This document shows, in pieces, positions 37,071 through 46,040 of a stretch of DNA of 64,000 nucleotides (its first letter is position 1; every line of letters begins with the position of its first letter). A model generated the notes under the pieces. That model worked only from the letters and a program-made list of their open reading frames with translations, was not told where the DNA came from and ran no database searches. This DNA comes from a bacterium (GTDB lineage: Bacteria > Planctomycetota > Planctomycetia > Planctomycetales > Planctomycetaceae), in assembly GCA_016125225.1 (NCBI GenBank), contig WGME01000003.1:744001-808000 (forward strand), given 5' to 3'. A program made the translations under genes and the position numbers.

Positions 37071-40000
37071 ACCGCAGACTGCTGTGGCTGGCTGTGGGCC
37101 TGGTAACAGGATGGGTGGTGACGGTCCGCGCGGCTGAGGAAGCGCCACCGCGACTAACGAAAATCGAAGTCCCGGCTGAGTATCCCGAGAAGTGGCCCGC
37201 CTACTGGAGAGAACTGAACGCCGTTCCGCGAGCCGAGTTTGAACGAGTCTGGACGGCACTGCAACGTCAGGGACAGCAACAGCCAGTCGTGTCTCTGGAG
37301 CACGTCACTTATTCCGCCACATTGGATGGGCATTCGCTGGTGGATGGTCAGGGACATCTTGCACTGAGTCCCACCTCCCAGCCCACTCGCTGGTTGACCT
37401 TCTCGCCGTGGAATATGGCCATCTCCTCGATGCACTGGGCGAAGTCGACTGAGCCAGCATTATGGGGCGTCAGTAGCGATGGGCAGTTCTGGCTGGCTGC
37501 CGATGATTCGGCGAGAGAATTGGATTTTACGTGGTCACACCGGGGGACTGCCGTTGGTCAGCGCACCGTCTTTGATTTGCAGCTTCCCATGGCGCAGGCG
37601 AGCCATCTGCGTTTGCGTGTTCCCGCTCATATTACACTGAGCAGTCCACAGGTTCCCGTACGTCAGGTGCTTGCGACCGAGTCCACGGCGAGTGGCTGGA
37701 ATGAGTGGGAAGTTTTGTTGGGGAGTGACAGTCGGGTCTCGTTGATTGCGGAGCCTTTGGCCAACGTGGCTCCTCAGCCGATGGTCTGTTATCGCCGCCA
37801 GATGATGGCGGCACTGCGCGAAGACCACATGCGTTTTGAGGCCACCTTTCAGTTAGAGGTCTTGAACGGGGAAATCCGTGAACTGGAACTGACAACACCA
37901 GCCGCCGCTCATGTGTATGCCATTACCTGGGGCAACAATCTGCCGTTGGAATGGTCGCGCGTCTCCACGTCTGGGCCACGCGACAGCTTGCGCATCCGGT
38001 TTCCCGATCCGCAAGCGGGCGTGTTACGGTCCATTCGCCTGGAAGGCATCGTCAGCCAACGGCCAGGAGCCGCGATTTCTCTGCCTCAGATTGAATTGCC
38101 CAACGGTGTTTTCCGATCCGGGGAAATCCAGGTGTCTGTCGCCAGACCGCTCATGCTCAGCACGCAGCGGATGACAGGATGCCGCCCATTGGCCCCGATG
38201 CTGGCCTCTTCGGAAGGCGAAACGCATCAATTTTTGCAAACGACCTCGCTGGTTCAGTTGATCGTGGAAGTAAGACGACCACGATCGCTGATTCATGCCC
38301 AGGTCTTCTCGACGTTAAAGCTGTCGGCCGATGAATGGGCCTGGAACAATGAACTGCTCTGGACTTCAACATCGGGGACGGCCTTTCAACTGGCGGTCAA
38401 GGTTCCCGAGGGTTGGAATGTCACCGAGGCTTCCACGCTGTCCGCGACAGGAGAGATTCAGCCGATCCATTGGGACGCCACCACGGAGACCGATGGCAGC
38501 CAGCGGCTTGCGCTCGAATTGCTGGAAGGAGTCACGCCAGATCGTCCCCGTCGGATTTTTATCGCGACGCGTCGAACCGTGCAAAGCGGCCAATCGCAGT
38601 TTGCCTGTCCGGTGCTGGAACCGCTCGACTGCCAAAGCGTAGCCACGCTGGTCTGTGTCGATGGCGGTGAAAATTATGCCATCTTCCCCACGGCACCGGG
38701 GAACTGGACCGAGTGGACGCGCGCCGAATTGCCCGAAACGTGGCAGCAGATGATCTCGACACCGGTGCTGGACGCCGCACTGGAAACGTCCCGATGGTAT
38801 GAAATTCCGCAAGGACGTTCCGATCTGGCACTGACGTTGTATTCGCAACCCGAACCGGTCACAGCCGATATTCACATTCAGGCCGAAGCCAAAGAAGGCT
38901 TACTGACGGAGACCATTCGACTGCGTGTGAAGCCTGCGTCGGTCTCGCATCTCACCCGATTACTGGTGGCCTTTTCTGAACTGAGTACCGATGTCGCCTG
39001 GACGGTCCGCGAGCCAGACCATTTGAGTCTGATCAGTTCACGCATTCCGGTTTCTCATAGCCCCAGCCGCGATACGCTGCCCGCTGGAGAATTGTGGGAA
39101 TTGCAATTGCCGGACACCGATGCTCCAGAACTCACGATTGAAGGGGTTCGAACACGGCCGCTCTCGTTACCTTCCGCAGTGGGATTGGCCTATCTGCCGC
39201 AGGCGCGAGTTTATTCGGCCACTGTTTCGGTCAGCACGTCCGAAACTTCGGGCCTGCAACCGCTGACACGTGGCATGATCGAAATCCATTCGGGGGCGAC
39301 AAAGACCGTTTCGAGCCCTGCCACCGCCATGAATACCCAAACATGGGGCTACGATTCTCATGATGCGCAACTGATGCTGGTCTCGCGGCGCAGTTCGCTG
39401 CAGGAAGCCCCCTGCCTGGCGCATCTGCATCTGCAATCGACGTTATCAGCCTTGCAATCAGGAGCGGACTTTCATCGCCTGGTGATCAGTCTGTCGGCCC
39501 ATGCGAAGTCTCTGCGGATACTTCTGCCAAAGCAGGCCGATATCGAATCGATCATGCTCGATGGTCAGGTACTAACGGTTGCCGACGACCAGACAATCGT
39601 CATCCCGCCACAGGTGACACCAGCTCACAGTGAACTGCGAATTCAGTTTCGACTGAGGCAAACTCCGGGTTTCCTGCGAGACCTGCGACAGGTTCCACTG
39701 CCAATTTGCGAAGATGTGGTATGGACGGAATGCCAATGGGATTTTTCTCTCCCTCCCGCAGCCATGCTGGTGCGGGAACCGAAGGGACTGCGGCTGACAA
39801 CGGCCGTCCGCGAACCGAGTTGGTTTGATCGAATTTTCGGTCCGATGGGCCGTAGCACTTCTCCTCTGTTTCAGCCGTGGAATCCTTCGACGTGGGTAAC
39901 CCTTTCCGGCAGAAACCCGACTGCACTCAACGCCGATCCGGTTCAATTCGATGAGTTTCAGGTTCCGGCACAATGGCAGAAGCTGACGGCCTATACCCCC

Positions 40001-43000
40001 GCACCGGCGCCGATCTGGGTGGTCGAATCCTGGCATCGGGGGCGCATGCGAATCCTGGCCTGGTTGGCCATGGTGCTGACCTCGATCGTGGTGATCTCCA
40101 TTCGCCAGGCCGGTCTGACGGTCCGCACGCGCTTTGCGTGTGTCTGGTTTGCAGTCTGGATCGGCATTGCCGTGGCCATTATGCCTCCTTGGGAAGAACC
40201 GGTTGGCGGGGTTATCGCGGGGTCCATCATTGCCTGGCTGCTGCCACGCCGGTGGCTATGCTGGCAAGCACCGAAAGCCATCGAAGAACCGGTCGTGCCG
40301 GTCGGCAGCACCCAGAGTTTTCTCTTGCCCAAACAGGTGGTGACTTCTGGACTCGTATTGGCTTCGCTGGGACTAACATCCTGGGCCGAACCTCGGCTGC
40401 CTGTCACCGCTGGCATCGAAGAAATTGTCCTGGCGCCGGTCGATTCAGACGGCACACCTGCCCGCAAGCTGTCCCTGGTGTATCTCCATCCGCGCACCTG
40501 GAGTCAGCTGCGCGAACGGGCGGCTCGTTTGAAACCGAGTAGTCCTGATCTGCTCCTACAGTCGGTCTGGATCACGGCCAAACCTGGTTCCGGATCGCGC
40601 GTGCCCGTGAAGCTGGAAGCCGATGTGCTGGCGTTTGGCAGCGATCCCGTTTGTGTCCTTGATCTGCCCAGTGCGATGTTTGCCTCGTCAACGAGTCAAC
40701 TTTGCCGCGTGGATGGAGCACCGGCGAGTCTGACGCCGCAGCCATCCCGCATCGGTCAGCAGGTAACCTGGCCACGCCCCTCCACACCAGTGAGTGCGTT
40801 AGGGAGTCCGGTCCCCAGCCGACATCGATTGACGCTCGAATGGCAACAACCGTGGCAACCCGCCGGACCTCGTAACACCATGGATCTGTCCCTGATCCCA
40901 GCGGCTATCACCACGGCAGAACTGGTCATGGGGGAATCCACTCTCCCAATGACCGTACCGACTGTCGATCACAAAGTTTCGACTGTGGTGATCGGGCATG
41001 CCCAGCCAAAGTTGCAGCTCGACTGGCCCGCCGACGCGCGAGCGATTGCAGCGACCGAGATTCATGTGGATGTGGTGGAAGCGTGCGAGCTGACGGGCGA
41101 TGTGCTGGAGACTCGCAGTCGCTTGACCGCACGACCACGGTCCGGAGCACTGTCGGCCTTCTCGATTCAACTGCCGCTCCACGCCGTCGTTCGTCGCTGG
41201 AACTGCAACCAGACCGCTGATTGCCGTTTTGTAGCCGCGCCTGATGGACGGCTGACCGCTGAGACACAACTCGAACTCCTGACCGAAGCCGACGTGGTGA
41301 TGGAACTGGAATATGTCACTCCCATCAAACCCTTCCAGTCAGAATTGGCATGGAGCGGTTTGGAAGTCCTGGGAACACCCTCTTTGCGGGTAAGTGATCT
41401 GCAACGCTGGTTCAGTCTGTATGCCCCCATCGATTATCAGGTGCAGCCATTAATGCCTGAAACGACGGGATTAATCCTCAGCAACTACAATCAAGTCGCG
41501 GACCGTTTTCGAGGTCTGGTGCAGGATCGCATCCCGCAACTGACTTACCAGATCTTGCAGCGCAATCCCCTGACACTGCAATTGCTGCCCAACACGGCGA
41601 AGAGGAAGCTCTTGCAATGGCAGCAAACGGGTACCATTCAGGGGGACCGCTTGAAGTGGGAGATTGAAGGCGAAATTGAAGCCTCGGGCGTTCCGGTCTA
41701 CACCCACCAACTGCTGGTCGATCGCCGCCTGACGATCGACTCCATCTCCATTCGCGAGCGGGGCACCGAGCGTTTGGCGGCCCGTAGTGGCATCCGTTCC
41801 TCCGGAAACTCTGGCTCCAATCGCATCACACTCTATCTGACAGATCCCGTCAGTGAAGTGCAGAAGATTACCATCTCGGCGAGCATGCCGATCAGTTCCG
41901 ATAATTCTCTTTCGCTGCCGAATGTGCGTTGCGAAGATGCCGAACTCGTCCAGGGACGCGTGACCTTACGAACCAATGATGCCTTTGATATCCACTGGCT
42001 CAGTGCCCGTGGCTTGCGCGAGCGGCCCGTTGATTCCCAGTCATCGCCCGCAACTGATGATCAACGTCATGAATGGCAGTTCCAACAACTCGATCTGGAC
42101 TGGCGTGCCACGGTCAAGGTTTCAACTCCGGTCAGCCGCACTCAGGCTCGGGCTGTCCATGTGATTTCCAGTGATGATCCCCAGTCGCTGCAGTGTCAGT
42201 CGCTTTGGCGGATACCGGCAGAACGCTTGCGAGGGGCTTCCGCGATTCTGGTCCCGGCTCCTTGGGAAATCGCTTCCGATTCCGCGATCATCGGAGGCAG
42301 TTTTCAAGTGACACGCTCTCCGCAAGGAGAATGGAGTGTTGGTCTGGAAGCCGATCCGACGGCCTCGGATGTCTTCGTCAAGCTGCGACTTCGCATTCAA
42401 CGCGGGGCCTTGAAGTCGGATCACATCCCGCTGCCTCGCCCGTTGGGAGATATCGCTGAAGATCTGGAAATCTGGACGGCTGAGCATACCCGTTTACCTC
42501 AATCTCCGTTATTGAAGATCTCTTCGACGGAGACCGCTACCGGTCCCGAGGATTGGTCGCGCGGTGTCTGGCAGATGCCCGTTCCTCAGGAAACGGACCG
42601 CTATCGTTGGCTGGCGACTCCCACGGAAACCGTGGAATTGCTGCCAGCCATCGACGCGACGGCTGCATCGCTGCAGGTGCCCTGGGTTGAGCATCTGCTT
42701 TGGCGAGGCACCACCAAGGCCGTCCGTGGAATGACGCAGATTCGGCTGGCGTCGCCGCAGCTCACTCTCACGGTACAGATGCCCCACGAGATTCGCTTTC
42801 AAGCCGCCGTCATTGATGACCAGCCGGCAGAAACCCGTGTGGAGACCGAGGGGGAAGTGCAGATGTCGTCCAAAGACGGCCGGCCATTTCGCAGTGTCCG
42901 GCTGATCTGGGACCAGGCCTTCGCCGAATCGGCCAGTCCGCTGGGTGTCTGGGAGTGCCAGTGGCCACATCTGGCCCATGCTCAGGTCCAGCAGTTGGCC

Positions 43001-43693
43001 GTCTGCGTGATCCCGGAATCGACCACCCAGGTCCGTGGGCGTGGTGACTGGACCGCCGGCGATTGGATTGATCGGTTGCTGCTGCGATTAGAAGTTCAGG
43101 GCGATACCTTGGCCACAGCGCAAAATTCGCCCGATTTCCAGCCCGAAGTGGAAGAATTCCGGGAGCAATATGCCGAAGCTGCCACGGAATTGGGAGATGA
43201 GCACCAGCAGTTTGATCAGGCTTCTCCTCAGCGACATTCTCGCTGGAAATCGATCGTCGAGGCCGTCAATAGTCTGCAACCAGTCTCGAACGGAAGTGGC
43301 ATCCAGCGCGAGAATTACTTTGAACCCCGCTATCCTATGATGCTGGTTGCCAAACGCGATCTGTCGTATGGCATGGTTCAGCCGGCGGATCAGAATTGTC
43401 GCTGGTGGTTATTCGATCGTCATTGGCTGTACGGGTTGCGGGGCCTGTTGCTGACAATGATTACCTGGCCGCTGCTGATTCTGGCTTCGGGCCCTGTGCG
43501 CAGTCCCTGGTGGCAAGCCCACCCCTATGTCACCACGGCCGTACTGGGGTTGGTATGGTGGATCTGCCTGATCCCCAGCCTCTTCGGGTTTGCCTTGCTG
43601 GCGTTCGGGCTGTACCGAATCGCGTTTCCGCCCGCCTCAGATCAAGGCGGTTCATCTGCCTCGACCAGTTCGGCCCCTGCCGTTGCTTCGTGA
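37067..43693 (+). CDS. Giant exported/membrane protein, two tandem modules
   Basis: 2208 residues, function unknown. The signal peptide is LLWLAVGLVTGWVVTVRA. Module A: about 950 beta-rich residues, motif ILLPKQADIESIMLDGQVL near 819, then WTECQWDFSLPP and membrane helices near 990-1065 (ILAWLAMVLTSIVVISI; WFAVWIGIAVAIM). A new hydrophobic segment (VVTSGLVLASLGLTSWAEP, about 1090-1110) starts module B: a second large beta-rich region, motif VQMPHEIRFQAAVIDDQPA near 1904, WECQWPHL, and C-terminal helices about 2121-2190. ATG overlaps the previous stop (ATGA), so the two genes are coupled. The 3' end overlaps uppP by 52 bases. Confidence 0.88.
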   Translation: MNRRLLWLAVGLVTGWVVTVRAAEEAPPRLTKIEVPAEYPEKWPAYWRELNAVPRAEFERVWTALQRQGQQQPVVSLEHVTYSATLDGHSLVDGQGHLALSPTSQPTRWLTFSPWNMAISSMHWAKSTEPALWGVSSDGQFWLAADDSARELDFTWSHRGTAVGQRTVFDLQLPMAQASHLRLRVPAHITLSSPQVPVRQVLATESTASGWNEWEVLLGSDSRVSLIAEPLANVAPQPMVCYRRQMMAALREDHMRFEATFQLEVLNGEIRELELTTPAAAHVYAITWGNNLPLEWSRVSTSGPRDSLRIRFPDPQAGVLRSIRLEGIVSQRPGAAISLPQIELPNGVFRSGEIQVSVARPLMLSTQRMTGCRPLAPMLASSEGETHQFLQTTSLVQLIVEVRRPRSLIHAQVFSTLKLSADEWAWNNELLWTSTSGTAFQLAVKVPEGWNVTEASTLSATGEIQPIHWDATTETDGSQRLALELLEGVTPDRPRRIFIATRRTVQSGQSQFACPVLEPLDCQSVATLVCVDGGENYAIFPTAPGNWTEWTRAELPETWQQMISTPVLDAALETSRWYEIPQGRSDLALTLYSQPEPVTADIHIQAEAKEGLLTETIRLRVKPASVSHLTRLLVAFSELSTDVAWTVREPDHLSLISSRIPVSHSPSRDTLPAGELWELQLPDTDAPELTIEGVRTRPLSLPSAVGLAYLPQARVYSATVSVSTSETSGLQPLTRGMIEIHSGATKTVSSPATAMNTQTWGYDSHDAQLMLVSRRSSLQEAPCLAHLHLQSTLSALQSGADFHRLVISLSAHAKSLRILLPKQADIESIMLDGQVLTVADDQTIVIPPQVTPAHSELRIQFRLRQTPGFLRDLRQVPLPICEDVVWTECQWDFSLPPAAMLVREPKGLRLTTAVREPSWFDRIFGPMGRSTSPLFQPWNPSTWVTLSGRNPTALNADPVQFDEFQVPAQWQKLTAYTPAPAPIWVVESWHRGRMRILAWLAMVLTSIVVISIRQAGLTVRTRFACVWFAVWIGIAVAIMPPWEEPVGGVIAGSIIAWLLPRRWLCWQAPKAIEEPVVPVGSTQSFLLPKQVVTSGLVLASLGLTSWAEPRLPVTAGIEEIVLAPVDSDGTPARKLSLVYLHPRTWSQLRERAARLKPSSPDLLLQSVWITAKPGSGSRVPVKLEADVLAFGSDPVCVLDLPSAMFASSTSQLCRVDGAPASLTPQPSRIGQQVTWPRPSTPVSALGSPVPSRHRLTLEWQQPWQPAGPRNTMDLSLIPAAITTAELVMGESTLPMTVPTVDHKVSTVVIGHAQPKLQLDWPADARAIAATEIHVDVVEACELTGDVLETRSRLTARPRSGALSAFSIQLPLHAVVRRWNCNQTADCRFVAAPDGRLTAETQLELLTEADVVMELEYVTPIKPFQSELAWSGLEVLGTPSLRVSDLQRWFSLYAPIDYQVQPLMPETTGLILSNYNQVADRFRGLVQDRIPQLTYQILQRNPLTLQLLPNTAKRKLLQWQQTGTIQGDRLKWEIEGEIEASGVPVYTHQLLVDRRLTIDSISIRERGTERLAARSGIRSSGNSGSNRITLYLTDPVSEVQKITISASMPISSDNSLSLPNVRCEDAELVQGRVTLRTNDAFDIHWLSARGLRERPVDSQSSPATDDQRHEWQFQQLDLDWRATVKVSTPVSRTQARAVHVISSDDPQSLQCQSLWRIPAERLRGASAILVPAPWEIASDSAIIGGSFQVTRSPQGEWSVGLEADPTASDVFVKLRLRIQRGALKSDHIPLPRPLGDIAEDLEIWTAEHTRLPQSPLLKISSTETATGPEDWSRGVWQMPVPQETDRYRWLATPTETVELLPAIDATAASLQVPWVEHLLWRGTTKAVRGMTQIRLASPQLTLTVQMPHEIRFQAAVIDDQPAETRVETEGEVQMSSKDGRPFRSVRLIWDQAFAESASPLGVWECQWPHLAHAQVQQLAVCVIPESTTQVRGRGDWTAGDWIDRLLLRLEVQGDTLATAQNSPDFQPEVEEFREQYAEAATELGDEHQQFDQASPQRHSRWKSIVEAVNSLQPVSNGSGIQRENYFEPRYPMMLVAKRDLSYGMVQPADQNCRWWLFDRHWLYGLRGLLLTMITWPLLILASGPVRSPWWQAHPYVTTAVLGLVWWICLIPSLFGFALLAFGLYRIAFPPASDQGGSSASTSSAPAVAS

Positions 43694-44493
43694 TGGCCTT
43701 CCGCAGTTGGCAGTGACGCATTCACAGCCAGCGTGATCAGTCCCACAGTCGCACAGTAGATGGCGAACCAGTGCAGCTTCCGCTGCGAGATCAGGCGGAT
43801 CAGCCATTTCAGTGTCAGCCAGCCCGTCACAAAAGAGACCAACATTCCCACCAGCAAAGGCCCGAGGCCAGTCACCATTTCGGGTTCTTCCCAGACATCT
43901 TTTGCCGTCAGCAAAATAGCACCGCTCGTCACGGGGATCGCTAACAGAAAGGAAAACCGTGTGGCACCCAATCGATCGACGCCGGTGAGCAACCCCCCGG
44001 AAATCGTGCTGCCCGATCGCGAGATTCCCGGCATCAACGCCAAAGCTTGAAAACAGCCGATGATGATGGCCACGCTCCACGGCATCTCAAGATCACTCAT
44101 GCGGGCGCGTTCCAGTGTCTGCCCCAGTGTCAGTAACACGGCGGTGATCAACAGCCCAAAGCCGACCACGAGCGGACTATCGAACGCCGTTTCAAACCAG
44201 TCTTTCAAAGTTAACCCGACAATCCCGGCGGGAATGGTGGCAACAATCAGCAGGCCACACAACCGCGGGCTCCGTAAGGTCCGCACGAGGTCTCCGAAGT
44301 AGACCAGCACAATGGCGGCCAATGTCCCCAGGTGCAGCATTACCTCAACGGTCTTGCCTTCCGCGAGCGATTTCCCCCCGAAGTAGCCGAGCAATTGCTC
44401 GGTCAGCACGAGATGCCCCGACGAGCTGATCGGCAGAAATTCGGCGATGCCCTGCACCACGCCCAACAGAATCAATTGCAGATAATCGCCCAT
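43642..44493 (-). CDS. uppP: Undecaprenyl-diphosphatase
   Basis: 283 residues with about eight membrane helices. It dephosphorylates undecaprenyl pyrophosphate to recycle the lipid carrier for cell-wall and surface polysaccharide synthesis, and confers bacitracin tolerance. Active-site segments: GIAEFLPISSSGHLVL and MPGISRSGSTISGGL, both canonical for BacA/UppP. The last 17 codons overlap, in the opposite strand, the end of the giant gene at 37067. The C-terminus (HHEATAGAELVEADEPP) is hydrophilic and poorly conserved-looking. Confidence 0.97.
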   Translation of the reverse strand: MGDYLQLILLGVVQGIAEFLPISSSGHLVLTEQLLGYFGGKSLAEGKTVEVMLHLGTLAAIVLVYFGDLVRTLRSPRLCGLLIVATIPAGIVGLTLKDWFETAFDSPLVVGFGLLITAVLLTLGQTLERARMSDLEMPWSVAIIIGCFQALALMPGISRSGSTISGGLLTGVDRLGATRFSFLLAIPVTSGAILLTAKDVWEEPEMVTGLGPLLVGMLVSFVTGWLTLKWLIRLISQRKLHWFAIYCATVGLITLAVNASLPTAEGHHEATAGAELVEADEPP

Positions 44494-44621
44494 TGCCGTC
44501 GCCGCCAGTTATCCAGAATGTGTCTCAGGTTCCGCGCGGACGTTAGCACGAATTCGAGGTTGACGTCTATCGGAATCCCCGTTGAGATACCGACTTCGAA
44601 GAACTCTGAAGGACAAACTCC

Positions 44622-44885
44622 GTGAACATCCGACAGGCATTGGCGAGAAATCTGGCCTTGGGGCTGATCTGCCTGGGCATGGCGCTGCTCGCTGGCTTGT
44701 TGGCTTTGCTACTGCACGCGGGGGGCGATGTTACGGGGACGTCGGCCGTTCTTGGGGTGTTCTGGGTGATGGGCACGGCGGCGGTCGTGTCGTTTCTGGC
44801 ACAGATCGTGTTGTTGAGCTGGCATGTGCTGGCACTCGCTGAAATGGCCGACACAAAATCGGTTCGTCCGGAAACCGATGCGTAG
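44622..44885 (+). CDS. Small two-helix membrane protein
   Basis: 87 residues. Two hydrophobic segments (LALGLICLGMALLAGLLALL and SAVLGVFWVMGTAAVVSFLA) are followed by a short hydrophilic tail (ALAEMADTKSVRPETDA). GTG start at 44622. It lies 128 bases downstream of the divergent uppP start and 87 bases before the zinc-ribbon protein gene. No family recognised. Its size and context give only modest support, but the clean two-helix hairpin makes it plausible. Confidence 0.55.
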   Translation: MNIRQALARNLALGLICLGMALLAGLLALLLHAGGDVTGTSAVLGVFWVMGTAAVVSFLAQIVLLSWHVLALAEMADTKSVRPETDA

Positions 44886-44972
44886 TCATCGCCGGTGAAG
44901 TGTGCGACACTGCACCGCATGCCTGCCTCAGGGTGGCTCACCGTTCCCGTCTTTCTGCGAGTCGACACAGCC

Positions 44973-46031
44973 ATGCCGATCAAATTTCGGTGCAACTATT
45001 GCCGACAGTTTCTCGGTATTTCCCGCAACCGTGCGGGGGGCGTGGTCGATTGCCCCACCTGTGGCCGCACCATTCGTGTCCCCGATCTCGATGGGTCACT
45101 GGCCCCAGTGCCGACGCCGGGACTCAACGCCGAGGACGAACACTTAGCACGCGCTCTCGCCGAGTTGGGGGCGCTGGCCCATGTCGATGTGTCAGCCCTG
45201 CCGGTCGCGGAAGATCTTGAGGAACCTGACGACGAGATTCCGCAGCCTTTGCCCGAACCCGTGCCGATGGAAATTCCGATTCCCATCACGCCCTCGGTTG
45301 TCAGTCTCGATCTGCCGGCCATACCGTCCTTACAAACCGCACCGACATCGCAAGCACAAAGCGATCTTCTTGCGGAACTGGCCGCGGCGAGCCCTCATGA
45401 GTTTCCGGTTTCTCAGCCAACGGTCATCACGCCTCAGATCAGTCCGAAAGGGCTGATCCTCGTGGCGTTCGCTCCGGTGATCAGTCTGCTGCTGGGCTTC
45501 GGTCTCGGCTGGTGGTTCAGCAGTCTATGGCGTCCGGCGAATGGGGAATCACTGGCAGCCGTTCCTGTGGCGGCGAAGGAACAAACCGCAGATGTGCGGG
45601 GTCGCATCAGTTATCAAACGGAGGATGGAGCCATCGAGCCCGATATCGGTGCCACGGTGTTATTGCTACCCGATAACTGGGATGCCGCCAGTCGTTTGGG
45701 ACCAGCGGGGTTACGTCCGGCAGATGCCGAAGCCGATCAGCACTTTGTCGCTGCTGCCATCACGGGAATGGATGGGCGTCTGGGACTGACCGACGCGCAG
45801 GGCGAATATCAAATCTCATTGCCACACGCGGGCGCTTACCGCATTCTGGTCATCTCACGGCTGTCAGCCCGAGCCGATGAGGTGGCAATCGCCGACATGG
45901 ATCTCGCGAACCTCCAACATTATCTGCAAGACCCCGAAGTCACGATCGGTCAACGGTCGTATCTTCTTAAAAGCGTGGAAGTCCGCGATGGTCACGCTAC
46001 GGTGTGGGATCATCAATTCTCACAACCGTAG
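44973..46031 (+). CDS. Zinc-ribbon single-pass membrane protein
   Basis: 352 residues. An N-terminal zinc ribbon (KFRCNYCRQFLGISRNRAGG then DCPTCGRTIRVPDLDG: two CxxC pairs) should be cytoplasmic. An acidic Pro-rich linker follows (EEPDDEIPQPLPEPVPMEIP), then one membrane helix near 170-190 (LILVAFAPVISLLLGFGLGW). The outer domain of about 150 residues resembles a carboxypeptidase-regulatory/Ig-like fold: GRISYQTEDGAIEPDIGATV, LTDAQGEYQISLPHAGAYRI. This ribbon-linker-helix layout is frequent in planctomycetes. ATG 44973 is chosen because it opens directly on the ribbon. Function unknown. Confidence 0.8.
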   Translation: MPIKFRCNYCRQFLGISRNRAGGVVDCPTCGRTIRVPDLDGSLAPVPTPGLNAEDEHLARALAELGALAHVDVSALPVAEDLEEPDDEIPQPLPEPVPMEIPIPITPSVVSLDLPAIPSLQTAPTSQAQSDLLAELAAASPHEFPVSQPTVITPQISPKGLILVAFAPVISLLLGFGLGWWFSSLWRPANGESLAAVPVAAKEQTADVRGRISYQTEDGAIEPDIGATVLLLPDNWDAASRLGPAGLRPADAEADQHFVAAAITGMDGRLGLTDAQGEYQISLPHAGAYRILVISRLSARADEVAIADMDLANLQHYLQDPEVTIGQRSYLLKSVEVRDGHATVWDHQFSQP

Positions 46032-46040
46032 CCGATGTCG

